Part shown: positions 1 through 5,782 of the stretch, piece after piece
How positions within the stretch are numbered: position 1 is the first letter of the stretch
How the letters are laid out: each line of letters starts with the position of its first letter
Source: Anaerolineae bacterium
GTDB lineage: Bacteria > Chloroflexota > Anaerolineae > UBA1429
Direction of reading: 5' to 3'
Length of the DNA stretch: 6,568 nt
Assembly: GCA_007123335.1 (NCBI GenBank)
Contig: SKLG01000390.1
Coordinates: 1-6,568, forward strand
Translations under genes and position numbers: made by a program
Notes under the pieces: generated by a model
The model's database searches: none
What the model saw: only the letters and a program-made list of their open reading frames with translations
Told to the model about the DNA's origin: nothing

Positions 1-555
1 CCCTATGTCATCCCCGTTGGCGGCTCCAACGCCATCGGCGCCACCGGATACTATTACGCCATGGACGAGCTGGTGCGCCAGTGCCTACAAAATGGGCTGC
101 ACATCGACCAGATAGTGGTGGCCAGCGGCTCCGCCGGCACCCAGGCCGGAATGGTGGTGGGTGCCCACGCGCTGCACGTCGAGAGCCAGATCGTCGGCAT
201 CAGCGTCAGCAGGCCGGCGGCGGAGCTCTCTGAGGCGATCGCGATCCTGGCCCAGCGCACGGCCGCCCACCTCAACCTGCGCCTGACCATCGACCCAGCC
301 AAGATCCTCGTCGATGACCGCTACCTGGGCGGGGGGTACGGCGTCCTTGGCGATGCCGAGCGCGAGGCGATCCAGCTCGTCGCGCGCCACGAGGGCCTGC
401 TCCTCGATCCCGTATACACCGGGCGGGCCATGGCCGGGCTTATCGCCCGCATCCGCCAGGGAGAATATCGCCAGGAGGAGACGGTCCTCTTTTGGCACAC
501 CGGCGGCACGCCGGCCCTCTTTGCCCATGCCCACGCGTTGGCCCGTGACGCCTGA
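1..555 (+). CDS. D-cysteine desulfhydrase / ACC deaminase family PLP enzyme, C-terminal part
   Basis: This is the last 184 codons of a fold-type II pyridoxal-phosphate enzyme. The frame is open at the left edge, so the N-terminus with the catalytic lysine lies outside; family members are usually about 330 residues. Counting from the first codon in the window, visible family motifs are PVGGSNAIGATGY (5-17), the glycine-rich PLP-phosphate loop ASGSAGTQAG (41-50), LDPVYTGRAMAGL (135-147) and FWHTGGTPALF (164-174). Relatives cleave D-cysteine to pyruvate, sulfide and ammonia (DcyD), deaminate 1-aminocyclopropane-1-carboxylate, or cleave L-cysteate. Without the N-terminal half I cannot choose between these, though D-cysteine desulfhydrase is the commonest annotation for this motif wording. 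The ATG at 61 is internal: the conserved PVGGSN block precedes it. The TGA stop lies only 3 bases from the stop of the convergent glycosyltransferase, leaving no room for a terminator. Confidence 0.88.
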   Translation, partial: PYVIPVGGSNAIGATGYYYAMDELVRQCLQNGLHIDQIVVASGSAGTQAGMVVGAHALHVESQIVGISVSRPAAELSEAIAILAQRTAAHLNLRLTIDPAKILVDDRYLGGGYGVLGDAEREAIQLVARHEGLLLDPVYTGRAMAGLIARIRQGEYRQEETVLFWHTGGTPALFAHAHALARDA

Positions 556-558
556 GGG

Positions 559-1806
559 TCAGCGGTGGCGCGCCCCGTGATGGGGACCGCATAGAGCGGC
601 GTAGGTATCCAGGAGAAGATCCGCCGAGCTATCCCAGGAAAAGTGCTCGATGGCTCGCTGCCGCAGCCGTTGGCTCAGCTCCTGGCGCTCCTGGGCGTTA
701 TCCAGCAGGTCGAGCAGCTTCTGAGCCAGATCCTCGTCGTCTCCGCGTCGCGCCAGCACGCCCAGCGGCCCCAGATACTCGCGGCTCACCTCGGTATCGA
801 ACGCCACTGTGGGCAGCCCCATGGCCATATAGTTCAGCAGCTTGCCCGCGCCCTCGGTCTGAGACAGCTTGGGCGCCACAGCGACGTCGCCCAGGCTCAA
901 CACCCTGGGCGCGTCCTCGTAGGGCACCCGCCCTGGAAAGGTCACCCGGTCGGCGATGCCCAGCTCCCGGGCCATCGTCTGGTAGCGTTCCATGTTGGGG
1001 AACCCGGCGATGACAAAATGCGCATCGTCCCGTTGTCGGCAGACGCGCTGGGCGGCGCGCAGCAGGTGATCGGTGCCCTGATATTCGGCCAGCAACCCCA
1101 AATAGATGACCACCAGGCGTTGGGTGGGGATGCCCCAGGCGCGCTTGAGCCGCCCCCAGGCCTCGTCCCTCGGTCGCGAGCAAAAGACATCGGTGTTCAC
1201 GCAATCAGGCAGGCAGGCGATGCGCTGCTCGCCAGCAAAATAGTCCATCAACGAGGCGGCATGCGCCGTGCTGGTGAGGATTCGCGGCGAGACCTTGTCG
1301 ATCCAGCGCTCCAGGCGCTGCCAAAAGCCAAAGGACGGCCCCTGCGGATCGAGGAAATGGTGGTCCACCATCTCTCCCGTCAGGCTGCCCTGGCGGTCAA
1401 AGACCAGCGGGATGCGCCACAGTTTCGAGAGCACGTGCCCGATCAGGGCGGCCTCATAGCCGTGGGCGTGCAGGAGGTGTGGCCGCAGCGTGGGCACGAG
1501 GCTGGCGGCGCGCAAAAAGAGCAGCAGATCAAAGGCCATCTTGTGGCGCGAAGAGCCGACCTCATAGTCGCGCCGCCAGGGGATGCTCATGGTGCGACGG
1601 ATGTCCTGTTCGGGCAGGTCGCGTCCGTTGTGGTAGGTACAGATGGTGACCTGATGCCCAAGCTTCTGAAGAATGCGCGCCTCCTCCAGGATGCGCACAT
1701 GGCAGCCATAGTCGGCGAAAAAGGAGGTTGCCGCGATCATGAGCACGCGATAGCTCGCGTCTCCTTCAGGTGTTCGCTCACCCTCAAGATCAAGGGGTGC
1801 CGTCAT
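559..1806 (-). CDS. Glycosyltransferase family 4 (GT-B fold)
   Basis: A 415-aa protein, about the normal length for GT4 enzymes, which transfer a sugar from a nucleotide-activated donor and keep the anomeric configuration. The N-terminal Rossmann half starts at YRVLMIAATSFF (19-30), with GCHVRILEEARIL (34-46) as the usual glycine-rich loop and LLHAHGYEAALIG (111-123). The linker LPDCVNTDVF (199-208) leads into the donor-binding half, with IYLGLLAEYQGTDHLL (234-249), FPGRVPYED (290-298) and PKLSQTEGAGKLLNYMAMG (312-330). In that last block the second glutamate of the classical E-x7-E signature is replaced by Asn325 and the first lies one place off, so the motif is only a loose match. The frame begins 13 bases after the upstream GT2 stop, so the two genes are probably one transcript. 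No clear Shine-Dalgarno precedes the ATG, suggesting coupled re-initiation. No membrane segment is evident; it is probably cytosolic or membrane-peripheral. The acceptor is unknown. Confidence 0.9.
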   Translation of the reverse strand: MTAPLDLEGERTPEGDASYRVLMIAATSFFADYGCHVRILEEARILQKLGHQVTICTYHNGRDLPEQDIRRTMSIPWRRDYEVGSSRHKMAFDLLLFLRAASLVPTLRPHLLHAHGYEAALIGHVLSKLWRIPLVFDRQGSLTGEMVDHHFLDPQGPSFGFWQRLERWIDKVSPRILTSTAHAASLMDYFAGEQRIACLPDCVNTDVFCSRPRDEAWGRLKRAWGIPTQRLVVIYLGLLAEYQGTDHLLRAAQRVCRQRDDAHFVIAGFPNMERYQTMARELGIADRVTFPGRVPYEDAPRVLSLGDVAVAPKLSQTEGAGKLLNYMAMGLPTVAFDTEVSREYLGPLGVLARRGDDEDLAQKLLDLLDNAQERQELSQRLRQRAIEHFSWDSSADLLLDTYAALCGPHHGARHR

Positions 1807-1819
1807 AATCTTGTTCGTA

Positions 1820-2533
1820 TCAAGCCTTGGTCCACATCGCCCAGCGCAGTCTCAACAACTCGCGAAAGGCGCGCAGGATCACATCGGGGCGAGCGCCCGT
1901 CTGGCTGCCGGCGACGCGGGGATAATGGTTGACCGGCTCCTCGACGATCTTGAACCCGGCCTGCTTGGCGCGCACCAGAAACTCGGCGCTAAACATCGCC
2001 CCGCCCGACTCGACATGAATCGTCTCAATCACGCAGCGCTTGAACAGCTTGAATGCGCAATCGATATCACGCGCCGTGTAACCAAACAATAGATTTACCA
2101 GCCAGCTCCAGCCATGTCCGAAAAAGCGCCGATGCCAGGGGTCGCTGCGCGCATAGCGATAGCCGACGACCAGGTCGGCCTCCTTCAGGCGCGGCAGGAA
2201 CCGCTCCAGCTCCGACAGGTCAAACTGCAAGTCAGAGTCGGTAAAAACGATCAGCTCCTTGCTCGCGGCCCACACCGCATCGCGGACCGCCGCTCCATAG
2301 CCCTGGTTGACGGTGTGATCCACCAGGCGGACGCGCGGGTCCTCCTGCGAGATCTGCCGGACAATGTCCCCGGTGTTGTCGCTGCTGCCGTCGTTGACCA
2401 CGACGATCTCGAGGTCATCCACCAGCGGCTCGACCTTGGCGCGGACCATGTCGATCATCGGGCGGATATTCTCCGCCTCGTTGTAGGCCGGCATGCTCAC
2501 CGTCAAGCTGGTCATGGTGTCCCCCCTTTTCAT
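1820..2533 (-). CDS. Glycosyltransferase family 2, DPM1-like
   Basis: A 237-aa GT-A fold transferase. From the chosen start, motifs are MPAYNEAENI (14-23), VVNDGSSDNT (45-54), NQGYGAAVRDAV (76-87), the metal-binding DSD (99-101), and the late block DIDCAFKLFKR (156-166) followed by EEPVNHYPR (198-206). This order matches dolichyl/polyprenyl-phosphate sugar synthases, which load mannose, glucose or another sugar from a nucleotide donor onto a lipid phosphate. It lacks the C-terminal membrane helices of the ArnC/GtrB subtype, so it should be a soluble or peripheral enzyme. Start choice: the frame extends to a GTG at 2557, but the ATG at 2533 has AGGAG five bases upstream. A third start, ATG at 2515, gives the usual short family N-terminus and follows a purine run (AAAAGGGGGG). 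I prefer 2533; 2515 is nearly as good. It is first in a two-gene unit with the GT4. Confidence 0.9.
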   Translation of the reverse strand: MKRGDTMTSLTVSMPAYNEAENIRPMIDMVRAKVEPLVDDLEIVVVNDGSSDNTGDIVRQISQEDPRVRLVDHTVNQGYGAAVRDAVWAASKELIVFTDSDLQFDLSELERFLPRLKEADLVVGYRYARSDPWHRRFFGHGWSWLVNLLFGYTARDIDCAFKLFKRCVIETIHVESGGAMFSAEFLVRAKQAGFKIVEEPVNHYPRVAGSQTGARPDVILRAFRELLRLRWAMWTKA

Positions 2534-2538
2534 GAGCT

Positions 2539-2543
2539 CTCCT
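2539..2543 (-). promoter_or_regulatory. Shine-Dalgarno AGGAG for the GT2 gene
   Basis: On the minus strand AGGAG is followed by five bases (AGCTC) and then the ATG at 2533. This favours 2533 over the upstream GTG at 2557, which has no purine-rich site in front. A second, less canonical purine run at 2521-2530 could serve the ATG at 2515. Confidence 0.5.
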
Positions 2544-2601
2544 GGACAGGCCGTCACCGGGCCGCGTGCTGTGCCCCATGCCCTTGCAGCCGCTAGCCTA
2601 G

Positions 2602-2629
2602 ATTATCGCCATTCGCCCGCGTTCGTCAA
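2602..2629 (-). promoter_or_regulatory. Sigma-70-type promoter for the GT2-GT4 unit
   Basis: Read on the minus strand, TTGACG (2629-2624; 5 of 6 matches to the -35 consensus) is followed by a 16-bp spacer and GATAAT (2607-2602; 5 of 6 matches to the -10 consensus). Transcription would begin near 2595, giving a leader of roughly 60 bases before the ATG at 2533. It lies in the only sizeable gap upstream of the GT2 gene and points toward it, so it most likely drives both glycosyltransferase genes. Inferred from sequence match only. Confidence 0.6.
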
Positions 2630-2643
2630 CAAACGATCCTCCC

Positions 2644-2717
2644 CCTGGGAACGCCGAGCGCCAGCTCGGCTCTTGCTCTCGCGTCCCCATGCCGAGCAGG
2701 CGCTCGGCGTTCCCAGG
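2644..2717. repeat. Nested palindrome, REP/MITE-like intergenic element
   Basis: Arms 2644-2670 and 2691-2717 are 27-bp inverted repeats with one mismatch (2663 against 2698), separated by a 20-base centre. Each arm is also a hairpin by itself: GCCGAGC-GCCA-GCTCGGC at 2653-2670, and GCCGAGC-AGGC-GCTCGGC at 2691-2708. The element ends 6 bases from the HD gene stop and lies behind the GT2 promoter, so it separates two same-strand units. Neither side has a T-run, so it is not a standard intrinsic terminator. It could still stall transcription, protect the 3' end of the M50-HD mRNA, or be a non-autonomous repeat mobilised in trans. I recall similar GCCGAGC/GCTCGGC palindromes between genes in several bacterial phyla but cannot check copy number here. 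Confidence 0.85.
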
Positions 2718-2723
2718 CTCGGA

Positions 2724-3248
2724 TCAGCAGCGATCGTCGGCAGCGGCGAGGAGGGCGACCTGGGCGCGGAGCGATTCATCGGCGATACTCTCCGGGGCGG
2801 CTTCGTGATATCGTACCAGCGCCGTCACCTGCGGCGAGCAGCCGGCCTGCGCGCAACGGGCCGCGCCCAGCTCGGCATGATGCAGATGCACCCAAAAGGG
2901 ATAGCGCCAATGCCCCATCCGTGGATCGGCCAGCCGTTCGAGCCCCGCCGGCCGGAATCGCCGCACGAGGACGATCACCGTCCGATACGCCAGCGTCAGG
3001 TTGCCCTCAGCCTTGCCCACATCGTGGAGCAGCGCCGCCCGCAAGAGGTCAGGGCAGGATACGCCCTCCTCCTGCAACAGAACGAGGACGCGCAGACAGT
3101 GGACGCGGTCACCGGGGCCCATGCGTTGAAACAGGGCAAAAGCCTGAGGCGAGAGGAGACGCTCCGCCGGCGAGAGATCAGGCGGTTGCAGCCGGGCGCG
3201 CAGGCGCGATACCCCTTGCTGCAACCGATAGCTCCACCGTGCGCCCAC
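2724..3248 (-). CDS. HD-domain protein (predicted metal-dependent phosphohydrolase)
   Basis: A 174-aa protein of the HD superfamily, whose members bind divalent metal through conserved His/Asp residues and usually hydrolyse phosphate esters such as nucleotides or cyclic nucleotides. Candidate metal ligands in order are His50 (GDRVHCLRV), His75-Asp76 (LLHDVGKAEGN), His124 (HLHHAELGA), His148 (RYHEA) and Asp171 or Asp172 near the C-terminus. The protein is essentially one domain with no sensor, GGDEF or membrane segment, so the substrate cannot be named. The start is GTG at 3248, preceded by an AGGGAG-like site about six bases upstream. It begins 39 bases after the stop of the M50 gene on the same strand, with no promoter visible between, so the two are probably co-transcribed. 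The nested palindrome follows just after its stop. Confidence 0.82.
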   Translation of the reverse strand: MGARWSYRLQQGVSRLRARLQPPDLSPAERLLSPQAFALFQRMGPGDRVHCLRVLVLLQEEGVSCPDLLRAALLHDVGKAEGNLTLAYRTVIVLVRRFRPAGLERLADPRMGHWRYPFWVHLHHAELGAARCAQAGCSPQVTALVRYHEAAPESIADESLRAQVALLAAADDRC

Positions 3249-3287
3249 GGATGCTCCCTCTTGTGCGCCGAACCGGTAGCCCGGCGT

Positions 3288-4043
3288 TCAGGCCAGGCGT
3301 CCCATGATCAGCCGATAGATGAAAAAAGTGGGTCCGCCGATCAGCCGACCGATGAGGTTCAGGCCGAGAAACTGGGAGATCAGCAGCAAGCCAATGAGCA
3401 GCATGGGGCCGTGGCGGCGCAGCCTCTCAATACCCTCGGATAACTCCCAGGCCACGCGGCTGCGGCTCAGGCTCAAGATGCCCAACAGCACGCTGTGGCC
3501 ATCCAGGGGCGGCAAGGGAATCAGGTTGAACATGCCGATGGCAATGTTGGTAATCGCCGCGATACGCAGCAGCATATACAGCAGATCCCATTGCGGCATA
3601 ACGGCATGGCCCAGCCGAATGATGAGCCCCAGCCCAAGAGCCACTATCAGATTCGAGGCCGGCCCCGAAAGCGCCACCAACGCGTTGCCCCGCCGGGCGC
3701 CAAAGCGCATCCGCCAGGGTACCACAGGCACCGGCTTGCCCCAGCCGATGCCAAAACCGGTCAACGCCGTCACCAGCATCATGACGGTGCCCAGCGGATC
3801 GAGGTGCACCAACGGGTTGAGCGATACGCGGCCCATCAGCCGGGCGGTAGGATCGCCCAGTTGGTCGGCGCTCCAGGCATGGGCGCATTCATGCACGGTA
3901 ATGGCAATAAGCAAGCCCAAGATCGTTGCTACAAAATAAAAGGGATTTCCAATCATAAAAATATACGCTATAAGGAGAATTCCCACCACGAGCCAAAAGA
4001 TTCTATTCTGTTGAATTCGTGACCACCAAGTATTTGCATTCAT
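3288..4043 (-). CDS. Site-2 protease family (M50) membrane metalloprotease
   Basis: A 251-aa integral membrane protein with the full active-site set of M50 intramembrane zinc proteases. It has HECAH (51-55; the HExxH zinc motif with Glu52 as catalytic base) inside a hydrophobic segment that begins near residue 37. It also has NPLVHLDPLG (76-85), SGPASN (126-131), and NLIPLPPLDG (173-182), the N-x2-P-x4-DG motif giving the third zinc ligand, Asp181. Hydrophobic stretches at about 15-31, 37-56, 85-100, 122-142, 155-178 and 212-232 suggest roughly six membrane segments. There is no PDZ domain, which fits the short YwhC-like group rather than RseP. Known relatives cut membrane-bound regulators, but no such partner is visible here. 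The ATG at 4043 has no Shine-Dalgarno and lies 10 bases below a perfect -10 box. It is first in a probable two-gene unit with the HD protein. Confidence 0.92.
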   Translation of the reverse strand: MNANTWWSRIQQNRIFWLVVGILLIAYIFMIGNPFYFVATILGLLIAITVHECAHAWSADQLGDPTARLMGRVSLNPLVHLDPLGTVMMLVTALTGFGIGWGKPVPVVPWRMRFGARRGNALVALSGPASNLIVALGLGLIIRLGHAVMPQWDLLYMLLRIAAITNIAIGMFNLIPLPPLDGHSVLLGILSLSRSRVAWELSEGIERLRRHGPMLLIGLLLISQFLGLNLIGRLIGGPTFFIYRLIMGRLA

Positions 4044-4052
4044 AGTCGTAAG

Positions 4053-4061
4053 ATTATACCA
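4053..4061 (-). promoter_or_regulatory. Extended -10 promoter for the M50-HD unit, near-leaderless
   Basis: On the minus strand the sequence reads TGGTATAAT: a perfect TATAAT (4058-4053) with the TGn extension (4061-4059). A -35 at 17-bp spacing (TTCGCC) matches only 3 of 6, as is common for extended -10 promoters. The expected start point is near 4046, about three bases before the ATG at 4043, so the transcript would have almost no leader. The absence of a Shine-Dalgarno before that ATG agrees. The opposite strand has only a weak candidate for the divergent gene (TTGCAT at 4034, TACCAT at 4057). Confidence 0.6.
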
Positions 4062-4098
4062 TAGTTAAGCGCGGAGGCGAATTTAACGATAGATCATT

Positions 4099-4104
4099 AG
4101 GAGG
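4099..4104 (+). promoter_or_regulatory. Shine-Dalgarno AGGAGG deciding between tandem ATGs
   Basis: A full AGGAGG is followed by one base and then two consecutive ATG codons, at 4106 and 4109. One base is too close for initiation at 4106; four bases to 4109 is short but workable. The second ATG is therefore the better start. Confidence 0.65.
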
Positions 4105-4108
4105 GATG

Positions 4109-5782
4109 ATGCGCCTTCAGGAACGTCTCTGGAACCCTTATCTGCTGGTGTTCCTCAGCAGCAGTTGTATCATGATCATGGAAGTCGTGGCCAGTCGACT
4201 GATTGCGCCGAGGGTTGGCGTGTCCATACACACCTGGACGTCGGTTATTGGCGTGGTGTTGGCCGGCATCTCGATAGGCAACTATATCGGCGGCCGGTTG
4301 GCCGACTGGCGCCCCACGTGGGGGACGCTGGGCAGCCTCTTGAGTCTGGCATCGCTGAGTTGTCTGGCGACTCTGTGGCTGAACAACGATCTCCACGAGT
4401 TCACCCTGTCGGGCGAGGTCCCGATGATGGCCTGGGTGCTGGCCTATGTCGCCGGGGTCTTTTTCCTGCCCAGCGTGATACTGGGCTGCATCTCGCCCAT
4501 CGTCGTCAAGCGTACCCTGCAAAGGCTGACCGAGACCGGCAGCGTCGTGGGGCGTATCTATGCCAGTTCGGTGGCGGGCAGCATCTTTGGCACCTTTGCC
4601 GCCGGTTTCTGGTTGATCAGCAATCTAGGCACCAAGAACACGGTGTTGGTGGCGGCAACGTTGCTGATGACTTTGGGGATTTGGTTCTTGAGCATTGGTT
4701 CATGGTCACGCGCCTTGTTGCGCGTCGCCGCCGCACTGACGATCTTTGGCGGTAGCGTCTGGATGCTCCAGAGCAACGGCTTTTTAAGGCCAGAGTGCTT
4801 GATGGAGACCCATTACTATTGTATCAATGTAAACACGGTCGAGAGGGACGGCATGGAGGTTCAGGAGATGCTCCTCGACCGTCTGGTGCACAGCTACAAC
4901 AACCTCGAGGACCCCACCCACCTCGTCTATGACTATACCCGGACCTATGTCGGCCTGATGGGGCCCTTGGCCGAGCGCAACCCCGAGCTATCCCTCTTCT
5001 TTGTCGGCGGGGGAGGCTATACGGTGCCCCGTTATGTCGAGGCCATCTGGCCCGACATGGAGATCGTCGTGTCCGAGATCGATCCAGGGGTGACCCTGGT
5101 CGCCCAGCAATACATGGGCCTGGACCCCAACTCGGACATTCGCACTTTTAACGCCGACGCCCGCAACGTCCTGGCCTGGCAAACGGAGCCGGACTCGTTC
5201 GACATTATCTTTGGCGACGCCTTTAGCGACTATTCGATCCCCTACCATCTCACCACCCTCGAGTTCACCGAACTGGTCGACCGTGCGCTGCGCGACGACG
5301 GGTTCTATTTCGCCAACGTCATCGATGGGGGCATTCACGGGCATTTCTTGCGCGCCTATGTCCACACCCTGCGCGAGGTGTTCCCGCATGTCATCGTGAT
5401 TCCCTCGCATGAGGCGTGGCAGAACACGGTGCGCAGCACCTTTGTCATCGCCGCCGGCCATAGACCGATCGATGTCAGCGGCCTTGACGCGTACCCGCCA
5501 TTATCGTCAGAAGCCCTGGACGAATACCTGGCCATGGAGCCCGCCCTCGTCCTCACCGATGACTATGTGCCGGTGGACAATCTCATGGCGCCGGTGGCCG
5601 AGGATTCCTTCTTTACCGTCGAGCTGAGTCCCGACATGATCAGCCGCATCGTCCCGCGCATCGTGGTCGTGGGGATCGCGGGCGGGGTGCTCTTTTTGGC
5701 CGTGTTGGCGTTGCTCGTGTACCGCTGGTACGCCAGGCGAGATCGCCGCGTGCAAGCCGAGAGCCACGCCCAAGGCGAATAA
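4109..5782 (+). CDS. Membrane-anchored spermidine-synthase-like protein
   Basis: A 557-aa fusion. Residues ~10-220 form about seven hydrophobic segments, including SSSCIMIMEVVASRLIAP and SVIGVVLAGISIGNYIGG, the usual N-terminal membrane domain of fused spermidine-synthase-like proteins. Residues ~235-500 form a SAM-binding Rossmann domain: FVGGGGYTVPRY (298-309, nucleotide loop), acidic strand end VVSEIDPG (320-327), NADARNVL (348-355), DIIFGDAFSDYSIPYHL (365-381), and LTDDYVPVDNLMAP (482-495), a block typical of these fused proteins. A last hydrophobic stretch (~514-538) followed by a basic tail suggests a C-terminal anchor. True spermidine synthases transfer aminopropyl from decarboxylated SAM to putrescine. 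The canonical DSTDP-like gatekeeper is absent (DAFSDYSIP instead), so polyamine synthesis is not assured and another SAM-dependent reaction is possible. It is divergent from the M50 gene, with 65 bases between start codons. Its 3' end is overlapped antisense by the DUF58 frame. Confidence 0.87.
   Translation: MRLQERLWNPYLLVFLSSSCIMIMEVVASRLIAPRVGVSIHTWTSVIGVVLAGISIGNYIGGRLADWRPTWGTLGSLLSLASLSCLATLWLNNDLHEFTLSGEVPMMAWVLAYVAGVFFLPSVILGCISPIVVKRTLQRLTETGSVVGRIYASSVAGSIFGTFAAGFWLISNLGTKNTVLVAATLLMTLGIWFLSIGSWSRALLRVAAALTIFGGSVWMLQSNGFLRPECLMETHYYCINVNTVERDGMEVQEMLLDRLVHSYNNLEDPTHLVYDYTRTYVGLMGPLAERNPELSLFFVGGGGYTVPRYVEAIWPDMEIVVSEIDPGVTLVAQQYMGLDPNSDIRTFNADARNVLAWQTEPDSFDIIFGDAFSDYSIPYHLTTLEFTELVDRALRDDGFYFANVIDGGIHGHFLRAYVHTLREVFPHVIVIPSHEAWQNTVRSTFVIAAGHRPIDVSGLDAYPPLSSEALDEYLAMEPALVLTDDYVPVDNLMAPVAEDSFFTVELSPDMISRIVPRIVVVGIAGGVLFLAVLALLVYRWYARRDRRVQAESHAQGE

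Noticed and set aside
643..1932. A 429-codon open frame on the plus strand
   Set aside because: It is antisense to the well-supported GT4 gene, shows no recognisable motif and is rich in Gln, His and Arg, as expected for the mirror of a GC-rich gene.
2644..2717. The palindrome as an intrinsic terminator of the M50-HD unit
   Set aside because: On the minus strand the stem is followed by a GGGGAGGATCG-like sequence with no U-tract.
2493..3443. A 316-codon open frame on the plus strand
   Set aside because: It crosses the palindrome and is antisense to the HD gene, whose metal-ligand motifs are clear. Its composition is artefactual.
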